A model generated the notes under the pieces. The model worked only from the letters and a program-made list of their open reading frames with translations, searched no databases and had not been told where the DNA came from. Positions 33,864 through 42,696 of a stretch of 64,000 nt of DNA are shown piece by piece. Each line of letters starts with the position of its first letter. The stretch's first letter is position 1. The translations under genes and the position numbers were made by a program. Source of the DNA: Sphingopyxis sp. YF1 (GTDB lineage: Bacteria; Pseudomonadota; Alphaproteobacteria; Sphingomonadales; Sphingomonadaceae); contig NZ_CP033204.1 in NCBI RefSeq assembly GCF_022701295.1, positions 1 through 64,000 of the forward strand, in the 5' to 3' direction.

Positions 33864-34292
33864 ATGACCGTCAATCGCGCTTCCGCCCGCTACGAAGGTT
33901 TCGGCAAGGAGGGCCGGGGATCGATCACCACCCGGTCGGGCGTGCTCGAAAAACAGCCCTATGGGTTCGGCACGCGCTTCGAAGGCAAGCCGGGCACCAA
34001 TCCTGAGGAATTGATCGCCGCGGCGCACGCGGCCTGTTTTACCATGGCACTGTCCTTCGGACTCGCGCGCGCGGGCTACGCCGGTGACACGCTCGAAACG
34101 AGCGCCGCGGTGACCCTTGACCAGATCGAGGGCGGGTTCGAAATCGGCAAATCGGCCTTGACGCTGACCGCGAAGGTGCCCGGTATTTCGGCCGACGAGT
34201 TCGCGAAGATCGCCGAGGAGGCCGAGAAAAACTGCCCGGTGTCGAAGCTGCTCGATTGCGAGATCACGCTCGAACACAGCCTCGAAAATTAG
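33864..34292 (+). CDS. osmC: OsmC family peroxiredoxin-like protein
   Basis: 142 residues. Family segments are GFGTRFEGKPGTNPEELIAAAHAACFTM, with the first catalytic Cys in HAACF, and EKNCPVSKLL with the second Cys. OsmC reduces organic hydroperoxides; the cytoplasmic enzyme works as a dimer. AGGAGACAGAG precedes the ATG. Its 3' end overlaps the converging 2H-phosphoesterase gene by four bases. Confidence 0.92.
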   Translation: MTVNRASARYEGFGKEGRGSITTRSGVLEKQPYGFGTRFEGKPGTNPEELIAAAHAACFTMALSFGLARAGYAGDTLETSAAVTLDQIEGGFEIGKSALTLTAKVPGISADEFAKIAEEAEKNCPVSKLLDCEITLEHSLEN

Positions 34293-34873
34293 GCGGCGTA
34301 GCGCAGCGGCGCGGGCAGTTCGTCGGCCATGAAGTCGAACGTGCCCTGCAGCGGCGGTTCGAGCGGCCAGCTTTGCAGGACGCGGTGGCGACGGTGGCCG
34401 ACGTGGCTTTCGACGAGCACCAGATCGCGCGGGATCCACGTCCATGGGAGCGGTACCGGGGCGAAGTCGCACGCGCCATAGCCCAGCGTGATGTGCGGCC
34501 GCAGGCCCGATTTGCGATGCAGCGGCAGGATCGCCTCCGCTTCCAGCAACGCGACGATCCGCGCATACAGGTGACGAATGCCGTCTATGCGACCGATCGT
34601 GGCCAGTTCGGCGCCCATTCCCTTGCTGACGATCCGGCCGAACGGAATGGCGCTTGCTGCGGGGAGGCCGGCCGCGAACGCGCGCGCGACGTGCTGGCGG
34701 ACGAACGGCTGCGGCGTGTCGGTCTCGGCGATCGTGCACAGCGTGAGGTGGTAAAGCTGGGGTTTCAGTCCGGCAAACAGATCGCCCGGCACGTGCGGCA
34801 AATGGCGGGCGAGCCAGCCGGCGCGGTCGGCGGCGACCTGGAATCCCAGGAAATAGCGGAACATCGGCGTCAC
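34289..34873 (-). CDS. 2'-5' RNA ligase family (2H phosphoesterase)
   Basis: 194 residues with the two HxTx signature motifs HLTL and HITL that define 2H phosphoesterases. These are LigT/ThpR-like enzymes acting on 2',3'-cyclic or 2'-5' RNA linkages; the real substrate is unknown. Starts in MTPMFRYFLGFQV. A second gene of this superfamily lies at 42060-42587, not closely similar. The 116 bases before it show nothing notable. Confidence 0.87.
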   Translation of the reverse strand: MTPMFRYFLGFQVAADRAGWLARHLPHVPGDLFAGLKPQLYHLTLCTIAETDTPQPFVRQHVARAFAAGLPAASAIPFGRIVSKGMGAELATIGRIDGIRHLYARIVALLEAEAILPLHRKSGLRPHITLGYGACDFAPVPLPWTWIPRDLVLVESHVGHRRHRVLQSWPLEPPLQGTFDFMADELPAPLRYAA

Positions 34874-34989
34874 GACTTTTCTCCGAATCGGACTATGTTC
34901 CCATTATGTTCTCATGCGTGCGAGGTGTCGAATCCTTTGTTCGATTGGGGGTCGCACCACGCGCGCATGCTGACGCGGCCACCGCATCG

Positions 34990-35511
34990 CTAGTCGCCGA
35001 TCTGGCAAGATCCGGCGCGTTTTTCCTCCTTGCCGCCAGCGAGGAACCAGCGTGATTCGTCGGGGGACGCGCTGTCGTCATGATAGCAGACGTCGGTGGC
35101 GCCGGTGCGCGGATCGATGAACACCGCCCATTGGTGCGGTCCGCAATTATGCTGCTCGCACGCCCAGGCTGCGATCTTGTCGCCGTGCATCTCGATCGGC
35201 GCTGCAGGCCCCGGGGTCGACTGGATCGCCTTGCGGACAGCGGCGTCGCCAACCGTCGCGGCGATGCCCGCCCTGACCACGGGATGGTCGGTCCATGCGA
35301 CCCCGTCGACCTTGTCGAACGGATATTTGCCGACATAGGCGGTAAGGCCGGTCTCCGCCGTCGAAGCCAGCGGCGGCGATGCTTGGCTGGCGGTTGCTGC
35401 TTCGGCCGCAGGCGGTTCGCCCGGCGGCGCATCGGCCTTTCCGGTGCCGGCGTCGCACGCCGCAAGTGCGAGACCGGCGGCGAGCAGCAGGATGGTCGGG
35501 CGCAGCGTCAT
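34990..35511 (-). CDS. Lipoprotein of unknown function
   Basis: 173 residues with a type II signal peptide (LLAAGLALAAC) and a low-complexity Ala/Pro linker. The mature domain has TAYVGKYPFDKVDGVAW and HQWAVFIDPRTGATDVCYHDD, with two cysteines that may pair. The shape resembles lysozyme-inhibitor-like or Ivy-like proteins with an exposed loop, but I do not recognise the family. Confidence 0.7.
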   Translation of the reverse strand: MTLRPTILLLAAGLALAACDAGTGKADAPPGEPPAAEAATASQASPPLASTAETGLTAYVGKYPFDKVDGVAWTDHPVVRAGIAATVGDAAVRKAIQSTPGPAAPIEMHGDKIAAWACEQHNCGPHQWAVFIDPRTGATDVCYHDDSASPDESRWFLAGGKEEKRAGSCQIGD

Positions 35512-35589
35512 GGGAATCTCCTTCTCGGTCCGGGCGACCATGCCAGACCCGCGGCGGCCGGGCCACCGACATGATGACGGGCCGTCCCG

Positions 35590-35913
35590 TCAGCCGCGAT
35601 CGAGCAAGTCGTCGGTGACTTCGAGCAGCAGCAGGGGAAGGGTATCGGCAGCGGCGATCGCATCGACGAAGGCGGCCCGCGTCGCGGGTTCGTCATAGAC
35701 CATCCTGGCGTCATAGGCGGCCTGCCATGTCGCCCGGTCGGGCCATTCGGCGATGCCGATAAAGCGCGGTCCTCCGGGTCCGTCCTCGCGGTGGAGGCGC
35801 GAGCCGAGCGATCCGTAGCGCGCCCGGATCAACTCGGTTCCGCGCCGCCATGCAGTGCGGAACTGGTCTTCCTTGCCGCGATGAACCGTCCAGCGATACG
35901 CGACCACGAACAT
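35590..35913 (-). CDS. Antibiotic biosynthesis monooxygenase-like (ABM) domain protein
   Basis: 107 residues in a ferredoxin-like ABM fold: MFVVAYRWTVHRGKEDQFRTAW, SLGSRLHREDGPGG and FIGIAEWPDRATWQAAY. ABM proteins are small cofactor-free oxygenases or heme-degrading enzymes; the substrate is unknown. Three bases separate it from the glycine-zipper lipoprotein gene upstream. Confidence 0.8.
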   Translation of the reverse strand: MFVVAYRWTVHRGKEDQFRTAWRRGTELIRARYGSLGSRLHREDGPGGPRFIGIAEWPDRATWQAAYDARMVYDEPATRAAFVDAIAAADTLPLLLLEVTDDLLDRG

Positions 35914-35915
35914 TT

Positions 35916-36356
35916 TCAGCGGCAGCGCACGTCGTTGCTGCTGCCACGGTCGATCGCGGTGCCTGCAACGGCGCCCCCGATCGCGCCGAGCACCGTGCCG
36001 AGCGTCTTGGAATCGCCCGGCGCGATGACGTTGCCGAGCACGCCGCCGGCAATTCCGCCGACGATCAGACCGGTCGACCCGTCGGAACGGCGGCAATAAT
36101 ATTTGCCGTCGCGCCCTCGGTAGACGCGGTCGTTGCTGCCGAGGCGCCGTTCGCGATAGCGGCGGTCGTTGCGGTAATAATTGTCGGCATAATAGCCGCC
36201 GTGGCGGGGATCGGGATTGTTATAGTCGTAGCGGCCATAGCGGTCGTGATAGCTGCGGTCGTAATAGCCATAGCCGTCGTCGTAATAGCTGCCGGTCGAA
36301 GCGCAGCCGGCGAGTGCGGTCGCGGCGGCAAGGGGGAAGATGAGAAGCCTGTTCAT
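35916..36356 (-). CDS. Glycine-zipper 2TM lipoprotein
   Basis: 146 residues. Signal peptide ends in lipobox LAGC. A Tyr/Arg/Asp-rich repetitive segment (DDGYGYYDRSYHDRYGRYDY) precedes a glycine-zipper domain GLIVGGIAGGVLGNVI and TVLGAIGGAVAGTAI, as in the 17 kDa surface-antigen (Rickettsia 17K) family. Probably an outer-membrane lipoprotein. Same strand as the ABM gene downstream. Confidence 0.87.
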   Translation of the reverse strand: MNRLLIFPLAAATALAGCASTGSYYDDGYGYYDRSYHDRYGRYDYNNPDPRHGGYYADNYYRNDRRYRERRLGSNDRVYRGRDGKYYCRRSDGSTGLIVGGIAGGVLGNVIAPGDSKTLGTVLGAIGGAVAGTAIDRGSSNDVRCR

Positions 36357-36541
36357 GGCGCGTCTCCTGATGAGAGCCTCCGCGCGCGGCGCCGGAATGC
36401 GCAGCGCGCCGGCCCCGGGGTCTGGAGAATAGACCCGCGAGACGCGAAGGGGTTCCGTTGGCGGCGCTTCGATGCGACGGACGATTGCCAGCCGCGCGGC
36501 TTTGCGACACGGTGGGCGAAGCAGCGGGCAGGGAACGGACG

Positions 36542-37321
36542 ATGAGCGGGCACAAGATCAGTTTCGGTATCGACGGGGCCGCGCACCCGGCCGCGCCGAT
36601 CGCGGGTCCGGACGCGGCTGGTCCCGTCATCGAATTCCTCTGCGACCCGGCGCTCGCGGGCAAGGTTCCCGCGCCCGAGCGCGCGATCCGTTTCGCGCCC
36701 GACTGGTTCAGGCGGCTGAACCGCGAAATGGGCATGACTTACGAAAACGGACTGCCCGCGATGACGGCCAAGGCGTGCCTGCCGATGACCGACGCCTTCG
36801 CGCTCGGTTTCGTGCTGCCGCTGGCCTATGACGTGATGCTCCGCGTGCCCGAGGACCGGATCGCGATCCAGATGGGCTGGGGCGAGGATGTCGCCTTCCA
36901 GCCGGTCGAACAACATCACCCGGCGCAGATCGGCGCCCCCGAACCCCCGTTCGAGAATGTGATGCCGCTCAAGTTCATCAACCCGTGGCGGGTCAAGGTG
37001 CCCGAGGGCTATTCGGTGCTGTTCGTCCAGCCGCTCAGCCGCCCCGATCTCCCCTTCACCTGCTTTTCGGGCTTGGTCGATTGCGACCGTTTCGACACGA
37101 CGGTGAACATGCCCTTTGCGTGGACCGGCCCGGTCGGCGATCATTATCTCCCCGCGGGAACGCCGATCGCGCAGATGATCCCGATCCGCCGCGACACGCT
37201 GATCAAGGCCGACGTCGCGCGCGCCTCGACCGCGGAGGAACTCGCCGCGCAGGAGGTGGCGCGCGGCCGCAAATACGGGGAGCAGGCGGCCTATGCCCGC
37301 GACTGGCGGGTGAAGAAATAA
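36542..37321 (+). CDS. DUF6065 protein
   Basis: 259 residues, cytoplasmic, all features consistent with DUF6065: IEFLCDPALAGKVP, CLPMTDAFALGFVLPLAYD, EQHHPAQIG, FINPWRVKVPEGYSVLFVQP. The last motif recurs in phage- and 2OG-oxygenase-like cupin contexts, but no enzyme activity is known. ATG 36542 is the only good start for the domain. Confidence 0.78.
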   Translation: MSGHKISFGIDGAAHPAAPIAGPDAAGPVIEFLCDPALAGKVPAPERAIRFAPDWFRRLNREMGMTYENGLPAMTAKACLPMTDAFALGFVLPLAYDVMLRVPEDRIAIQMGWGEDVAFQPVEQHHPAQIGAPEPPFENVMPLKFINPWRVKVPEGYSVLFVQPLSRPDLPFTCFSGLVDCDRFDTTVNMPFAWTGPVGDHYLPAGTPIAQMIPIRRDTLIKADVARASTAEELAAQEVARGRKYGEQAAYARDWRVKK

Positions 37322-37400
37322 CGCCGCGTCCCGGCTTGATCTCAACTGCGGTTGAACTTTCATAAGGCGGGGCCGATGATTCGCCCGCGAGGAGCCCGCC

Positions 37401-38231
37401 ATGCCGACTGCCGAAACGTCCCCGATCGACCTGCCGCAGTATCTCGCGCGCATCGGCTATGACGGGCCGCTCGCGCCGACCCCCGGCGTGCTGGCGGCGC
37501 TGCAGGCAGCGCATGTCGCGGCGATCCCGTTCGAGGCGCTCGACGTGCTGACCGGTGCCGGGGTCGACCTCGCCCCCGCGGCGATCGACGCCAAGCTGAT
37601 CGCGGCGCGGCGCGGCGGCTATTGCTTCGAGCAGAACGACCTGTTCCTGCGCGTGCTCCGCGCGATCGGTTTCGACGCCGAGGGCCGGCTGGCGCGGGTG
37701 CGGTGGATGCTGCCGGAAGGCGTCCCGGAAACCCCGCGCACGCACCAGCTGACGCAGGTGCGGCTGGGCGGCGAGGCGTGGCTGGTCGACGTCGGTTTCG
37801 GCTCGGCGGTGCCCGCGGCGCCGCTGGCGCTGGGCCGCGAGGGGCCGCAGCCGACCGCGCACGAACGCTGCCGCATCCTCCCGCACCGCGACGGTTGGCG
37901 CGTCGAGGCCGAGATCGCGGGCGCATGGGCGGCGCTGTACGACGTCTCGGACGGCGAACCGCCCGCGATCGATTATGCGGTCGGCAACTGGTACACCTCG
38001 ACGCACCCCGCGTCGCATTTCCGCAACCAGCTCGTCGCGGCGCGCACGACCGCCGGGGCGCGTTATGCGCTGCGCGACAATCGTCTGACGATCCGCGCAC
38101 GCGACGGCAGCAGCGAACAGCGCCATCTGGATGCCGACGCGATTGCGGCGGCGCTCGCCGACGTCTTCCTGCTGCCGGTCCAGGCGGGCTGGCGCGGCGT
38201 CATCGAGCGGGCTGCCGCCGCCGCTCCCTAG
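37401..38231 (+). CDS. nat: Arylamine N-acetyltransferase
   Basis: 276-residue acetyl-CoA-dependent transferase acting on arylamines and hydrazines. The catalytic triad is visible as Cys75 in RRGGYCFEQN, His115 in THQLTQV and Asp130 in WLVDVGFGS. Length is normal. Lies between DUF6065 and a secreted unknown gene on the same strand; the 79 bases before it hold only a weak purine-rich ribosome site (GCGAGGAG). Confidence 0.95.
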   Translation: MPTAETSPIDLPQYLARIGYDGPLAPTPGVLAALQAAHVAAIPFEALDVLTGAGVDLAPAAIDAKLIAARRGGYCFEQNDLFLRVLRAIGFDAEGRLARVRWMLPEGVPETPRTHQLTQVRLGGEAWLVDVGFGSAVPAAPLALGREGPQPTAHERCRILPHRDGWRVEAEIAGAWAALYDVSDGEPPAIDYAVGNWYTSTHPASHFRNQLVAARTTAGARYALRDNRLTIRARDGSSEQRHLDADAIAAALADVFLLPVQAGWRGVIERAAAAAP

Positions 38232-38326
38232 TCCGGGGCCATCGCGATCGCCTTCGCGGCCCGCGGTTCTTGCTTGCGCCGGGTGACCGGGCTGTTACGC
38301 AGGGCGCGGGTCGCGATGGAGAAATC

Positions 38327-39127
38327 ATGGCCCATATCCTTTCCGTCCTTCCCGCGCTCGCCGCGGCGACGCTGGTCCTGTCCGGCCCCGCCTCCGCCCA
38401 GACCGGCGGCACCGTCGCGCCGGTCGAGGGGCTGCCCGCGACCGCATGGGAGGCGGCCTACGCCCGGCCGCTCGACGATGCGGCGGTCGCTTCGCCCGAG
38501 ATCTTCCGCCTGCTCACCGAATGGGCGCCGGTAAGGGATCCGGGCAATCCGACCCTCTATCGCAAATATATCGGCGAGGATGAGGCGAAGCTGGTGGTTC
38601 GCCACCTGCGCCGCGACGGCAAGCTCGACGCGGGCGAGATCGACCTGCTCGAGGAGTTCGCCTTTCCCAGGGAGCGCGTGATCCGGCTCACCCGCCTCGG
38701 CGCCGACGGCAAGCCCGAGAAGGCGAGCGCCGCGGCGGTGACCCCGCCGCCGGGGATGATGCAGAGCTTTGCGCGCGAGCTCAATGCGATGTGGCAGACC
38801 GAATGGGCGAAGCCTGATGCCGCGGGCTGGCCGCTGCTCGTCGGGCTCTACGCCCGCGATCCGAAGCGGTACGAGATCCTGCACAAAAGGCTGCGCGCGG
38901 CGGGGCAGGCGGTGCTGACCGAAAAATGGCGGCAGTCGAACGCGGGCAATCGCTATGTCCCGTTCCGCGAGGCGATCCGCCTCTACGACGGCGCGACGCT
39001 CAAGCTGCCGCAGGCGCAGTGGCCCGCGGGCAAGCGGCTGCTCTTCGACGCCGCCGCGGACACCGACCGCCATTATGGCGATGCGATCCAGGACTTCCTC
39101 TACGTCTGGCTGAAGCCTGCGAGGTAG
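38327..39127 (+). CDS. Secreted protein of unknown function
   Basis: 266 residues with a signal peptide ending in GPASAQ. Two EF-hand-like or loosely charged stretches appear (DGKLDAGEIDLLEEF) but with no clear calcium loop set. The C-terminal half contains FDAAADTDRHYGDAIQDFLY. I do not recognise the family. Confidence 0.7.
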   Translation: MAHILSVLPALAAATLVLSGPASAQTGGTVAPVEGLPATAWEAAYARPLDDAAVASPEIFRLLTEWAPVRDPGNPTLYRKYIGEDEAKLVVRHLRRDGKLDAGEIDLLEEFAFPRERVIRLTRLGADGKPEKASAAAVTPPPGMMQSFARELNAMWQTEWAKPDAAGWPLLVGLYARDPKRYEILHKRLRAAGQAVLTEKWRQSNAGNRYVPFREAIRLYDGATLKLPQAQWPAGKRLLFDAAADTDRHYGDAIQDFLYVWLKPAR

Positions 39128-39156
39128 CGCGGGGCAGACGCCCTCGCTGCATGGGC

Positions 39157-40101
39157 TCAGTCCCGCTCGGTTTTCTCTTCCTGCATCGTCTCGCGCTTGA
39201 CGGCGGCGCTGATCGCGGCACCCTGGCTGTGGCCGTTGCGGAAGGGCGGGGTCGCATAGCGACCGCGCACATAGGCGAAATCCCATTCGGTTAGCGATGC
39301 CGCGGTCTCTCCGCCCGGCTCGGTGTCGATCGCGGTCAGGATGGTGTTCGCTGCGGTGTCGTCCATATTTTTCGGCGCGCTGTCGGTCAGCGTGCGCATC
39401 AGCGCATAGTCGGCAACCTGCACGGGGGTGAGGCCGATGAGCGCGCGTCGCTCGATGACCACCACCGACATCACGATCACCGGCTTGGTCATCTCCATCA
39501 GGTGCGATCCACCGAACGAGGATTCGAAGACCTTGATCCCGCCGGCGGAACTCCCGGGAGAGCCTTTGCTGTCGAGTCGCTGCGTCAGGTGCCATGCGGT
39601 CGCGGGGCCGGTCTCGCGCGGCGGCGACCAGTGCTTCGTCGAGGGATCGGAGAAATAGACGGGGTGCGCCTTGCGAAAGGCCTTGAGGAAAGCCTCCTTG
39701 TCGTCAACGAACAGGACGAGCGCGCTGGTGCGGCACGGCAGCGCCGCGGGCTTGACTGCGGTCGCCTCCGCGACGCGGCGCATCCGCGCCTCCATGTCCG
39801 TGTTGCGTTCCGCGCTGAGACCGACGACGGCGGGGCAATAGCTGCCTTCCTCGTACCGCGGTAGCGGCTCGCCCGCGTGCACGACCGTCAGCGCGCGGAC
39901 ATAATGGTCGATGGCACGCGCCTTGTCCTTGATTCCCTCGACAATGATCGCGTCATCGGAGGGTGCCGCCTGGGCGGTTTCCGGATCTGCCGCCGCCGCG
40001 GTCCCTGACAGGCCGCTCAGCAGGACCGCGCCTGCAAGACCCAGCGATTTCAGGCCGGACGTGCCGATGATCGAAGACGGCGTTTTGCCCATGATATTCA
40101 A
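39157..40101 (-). CDS. Secreted protein of unknown function
   Basis: 314 residues. Signal peptide ends AAAADPE. The mature domain has a Cys pair (YCPAVVGLS and PALPCRTS), then GGSHLMEMTKPVIVMSVVVIERRAL and VQVADYALMRTL, and a basic C-terminal tail. No catalytic motif is evident. ATG 40101 or 40092 may be used. Probably a Sphingomonadales-specific periplasmic protein. Confidence 0.72.
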   Translation of the reverse strand: MNIMGKTPSSIIGTSGLKSLGLAGAVLLSGLSGTAAAADPETAQAAPSDDAIIVEGIKDKARAIDHYVRALTVVHAGEPLPRYEEGSYCPAVVGLSAERNTDMEARMRRVAEATAVKPAALPCRTSALVLFVDDKEAFLKAFRKAHPVYFSDPSTKHWSPPRETGPATAWHLTQRLDSKGSPGSSAGGIKVFESSFGGSHLMEMTKPVIVMSVVVIERRALIGLTPVQVADYALMRTLTDSAPKNMDDTAANTILTAIDTEPGGETAASLTEWDFAYVRGRYATPPFRNGHSQGAAISAAVKRETMQEEKTERD

Positions 40102-40254
40102 TCCACCATTGTTCAGTGCAGGAGGGGTGCTTCACTGTTCTGTATCAGTAATACAGCATGGTCGTCAATCGGACCAATGACGCGGCCGCCGGTTGACTGT
40201 CGGCATGGTTGCCACCGCGTGCCGGATACGTCGGCGCACCTTTCCCTGGCGTTC

Positions 40255-41202
40255 CTACGGCACCGCCGTCGTGGCCCTTTCCGCCGCGCCCGCATCCGGT
40301 GCGATCCGGAAAGCCTGCGCGGTCCGCGCCGGGCCGGTCAGGCGTTTGAGCTCGGCGGCATCCTTCTCGGCCTCGGCCGATTTCTCGATCGCGTCGGCAA
40401 GGTTCTTCTGGCGCTTTTCGAGCTGTTTGGTCCATCTAGCCTGGTCGGCCCTTGCGGTGCGAAGGATCTGGGCGGGGCCGCTGCGCTTGGGGTCGGTGGC
40501 AGCCGCGGCTTCGGCGGCGGCGACCTGGGCAATCGCCGCGTCGAGCTTGTTCTGCGCCTCGTCGACGCTCTTCGCCGCGCTTTCGTGCCAGTTCCTGGTC
40601 GAGGTCAGGCGATGCTCCATCACGTCGCCGGGCTTGACGCAGAACTGCGCCGCGGGTTCGACCGTCTCCTCGGGTCCCGCGACGGTGAGCTCGCGCAGCT
40701 TCCACAGTTTTTTGGAGCGCACGAAGAAACCCGTATAGACCCCGGCGACCTGTCCCCCGGCATCGAGCACCGCCCATTGGCCGAGCGCGGTCGCGCCGGC
40801 GCCGCCGCGATAGAAGCGCAGCGGCTCCGCCTCCAGCACATGCCCCGCCACCGCGAGCGGATCGGTTTGCCGGTCGATGTCGAGCTGGCCCGCACTCGCG
40901 CCGCCGCCCTGCCACTTGCTCTTCTTGTCGAGGTGAAAGGCCGCGCTTTTTGGCGTGCCGCGCTGCGCCGCGGCGAAATAGGCCTGCATGGCGGCGAGCG
41001 AGGGCGCGCGCGCCTCGGCGATCTTGGCGTCGGCCATCGGCGTGCCGGTCATGCACGGGCTGACCCCGGCGCCATAGCCCATCGTCGCGAAAATGTAGAG
41101 ATTGGGGTCGAGGTGCGGCATATATTGCGCCGACGCGGGCGCCGCCTGCGCCGCCACCGCCAGCGACAGCGCGCCCGCCAATCGTCTCAAGCCCTTGCCC
41201 AT
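40255..41202 (-). CDS. Secreted protein with C-terminal coiled coil
   Basis: 315 residues with signal peptide (SLAVAAQAAPASAQ). The N-terminal half has CMTGTPMADAKIAEARAP and LRFYRGGAGATALGQWAVLD; the C-terminal half is a long Ala/Lys/Glu coiled coil (AAKSVDEAQNKLDAAIAQV onward). Unrecognised. Same direction as the preceding unknown; the 153 bases between them contain nothing notable. Confidence 0.7.
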   Translation of the reverse strand: MGKGLRRLAGALSLAVAAQAAPASAQYMPHLDPNLYIFATMGYGAGVSPCMTGTPMADAKIAEARAPSLAAMQAYFAAAQRGTPKSAAFHLDKKSKWQGGGASAGQLDIDRQTDPLAVAGHVLEAEPLRFYRGGAGATALGQWAVLDAGGQVAGVYTGFFVRSKKLWKLRELTVAGPEETVEPAAQFCVKPGDVMEHRLTSTRNWHESAAKSVDEAQNKLDAAIAQVAAAEAAAATDPKRSGPAQILRTARADQARWTKQLEKRQKNLADAIEKSAEAEKDAAELKRLTGPARTAQAFRIAPDAGAAERATTAVP

Positions 41203-41343
41203 TTCGCTCGTCCCCCCGTTTTCGTGGCGATCGCCATCGACAGCGATGTATCAGCTGCATCGCGTTCGCAAAGGCCGAAATATCGCATCCGCCCCGCGCG
41301 GATGATCCGGCGGTCGCGCCCGAAGGCGACGCCCCGACGCGCG

Positions 41344-41760
41344 TCAGCCCCGCGGTGCGGCGAGCGCGTCGGCGTTGATCATCGGCGGCGCATAGCGGCG
41401 GACGGTGCCGGTGAAGATGCCCGCGACGATCGCCGGGTCGGCGGCGAGGATCGCGTCGGCCGCAGCCTGATCGGCGGCGCGGAGCAGGACGAGCCCGCTG
41501 TCGGCCCCCACCGGCCCCGCGCTGGCGATGCGCCCGGCGCGGAAATGTGCCATCCAGTAATCGAAATGCGGCCGCAGCCCCTGTTCGGTGAACGGCCGGC
41601 CGGGTTTCCACGCGGGACCCGGGGCGAGGATGAGCGCGAACAGCGGCGCCGCGGTTTCGGTCGCGGCCGGGGGCGCGGCGGCCTCGTCCGCGGCGGCGGC
41701 CGGCGCGGGGAGGCTGAACGCCAGCAGGACGACAAGCGGCAAGGCGAGGATCGGGCGCAT
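41344..41760 (-). CDS. Exported YciI-like protein
   Basis: 138 residues. A signal peptide (LVVLLAFSLPAPAAA) precedes an YciI-type domain (LFALILAPGPAWKPG ... HFDYWMAHFRAG ... LVLLRAADQAAADAILAADP). YciI proteins are usually cytoplasmic ferredoxin-like folds, so export is unusual. The 299 bases after it (41761-42059) contain no gene I can support. Confidence 0.78.
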   Translation of the reverse strand: MRPILALPLVVLLAFSLPAPAAAADEAAAPPAATETAAPLFALILAPGPAWKPGRPFTEQGLRPHFDYWMAHFRAGRIASAGPVGADSGLVLLRAADQAAADAILAADPAIVAGIFTGTVRRYAPPMINADALAAPRG

Positions 41761-42059
41761 GGGATACTCCGGAGGCGGGCGGTGATGATGACGCGGTGGC
41801 GCGCGCTTGTCCACCGGGGTGCGCTTGGACCCGCGCGTCAAGGATGGCTCGACGGGGTTCGCAGCGAATGGGGAAGCGATGATCAACGATCTGCCGGATA
41901 TCTTGCTGCGCCCGCCATCGCTCCGGCGGGGGGCGAAGCCGAAGCGGCCGCGGAGACCGGCGCCGGCCTCGGCTGAACGACCCGGGGCACCGCCCGGGGC
42001 GAGCGCTCTGATTCCAAAGGCCTTGCAGGGGTGGTGCCGTCCCCCCCTGACGCGGCCGA

Positions 42060-42587
42060 TCAGGCGGCGTCCGCACGCAGCGGCCAGCGGCCGTGTTCGA
42101 CATGGGTGGTCTTGCCGACGATGCTTTCGGTCAGGATGATCTCGTCGACCGTCCAGCCGACCGGCGGCAATTTCAGCGCGCCGAATGTCTGCGAACCCAG
42201 CCGGTCGCCGCGATAGTTGATCGTGATATGCGGTTCGGGGGTGGTGCCGTCCATGATCGGCGCCTTTTCGCGCAGCAGATGGTTGACCAGCGCCTTCTGG
42301 AACGCCCGCGCCCCGGCCAGCGGTTCGCGCGTGCGCAAAGTCACCGCCTTGCGGTTCTCGATCCGGTCGAAGCGGAGCGGAAAGGGCGCCGCGACGAAGG
42401 TATCGAGCGCGGCGATGGTCGCGGGCAGCCATTCGGGCGGCACATGGTGCAGGTCGTAGAGCGAGATGAGCGTGACATGGAGGAGGTCGGGCCCGCGCCC
42501 GGGGTCGTTGCGCGGCAGCGCGGCGATCGCCGTCTGCACCTCCGGCGGCGGCTTGGCCATGACGTAGAGGGGGTTGCGGGCGCGCAT
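42060..42587 (-). CDS. 2'-5' RNA ligase family (2H phosphoesterase)
   Basis: 175 residues starting MRARNPLYVMAKPPPEVQ, with HVTL and HITI signature motifs. A second superfamily member distinct from that at 34289-34873. The 5' end of this gene (start codon region and about 25 codons) is duplicated in damaged form at 43765-43841, with a 1-base deletion and no start codon. Substrate unknown. Confidence 0.85.
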   Translation of the reverse strand: MRARNPLYVMAKPPPEVQTAIAALPRNDPGRGPDLLHVTLISLYDLHHVPPEWLPATIAALDTFVAAPFPLRFDRIENRKAVTLRTREPLAGARAFQKALVNHLLREKAPIMDGTTPEPHITINYRGDRLGSQTFGALKLPPVGWTVDEIILTESIVGKTTHVEHGRWPLRADAA

Positions 42588-42596
42588 GGGTGGGGG
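42519..42596. repeat. Direct repeat, copy A: intact 5' end of the 2H gene
   Basis: This 78-base segment, covering the start codon (42585-42587), aligns with 43765-43841 with about ten differences and one missing base. Both copies point the same way and bracket the terminase-like HTH gene. Confidence 0.75.
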
Positions 42597-42696
42597 TGTA
42601 GCATGGCGGGGCGTTGTGGCGAATGCCGCACGCGCCGTTGGGCTCGGAAGGCCCCATGGGGCCGGAAGGTCACAAAGGTCACGCCACATACCCCTC

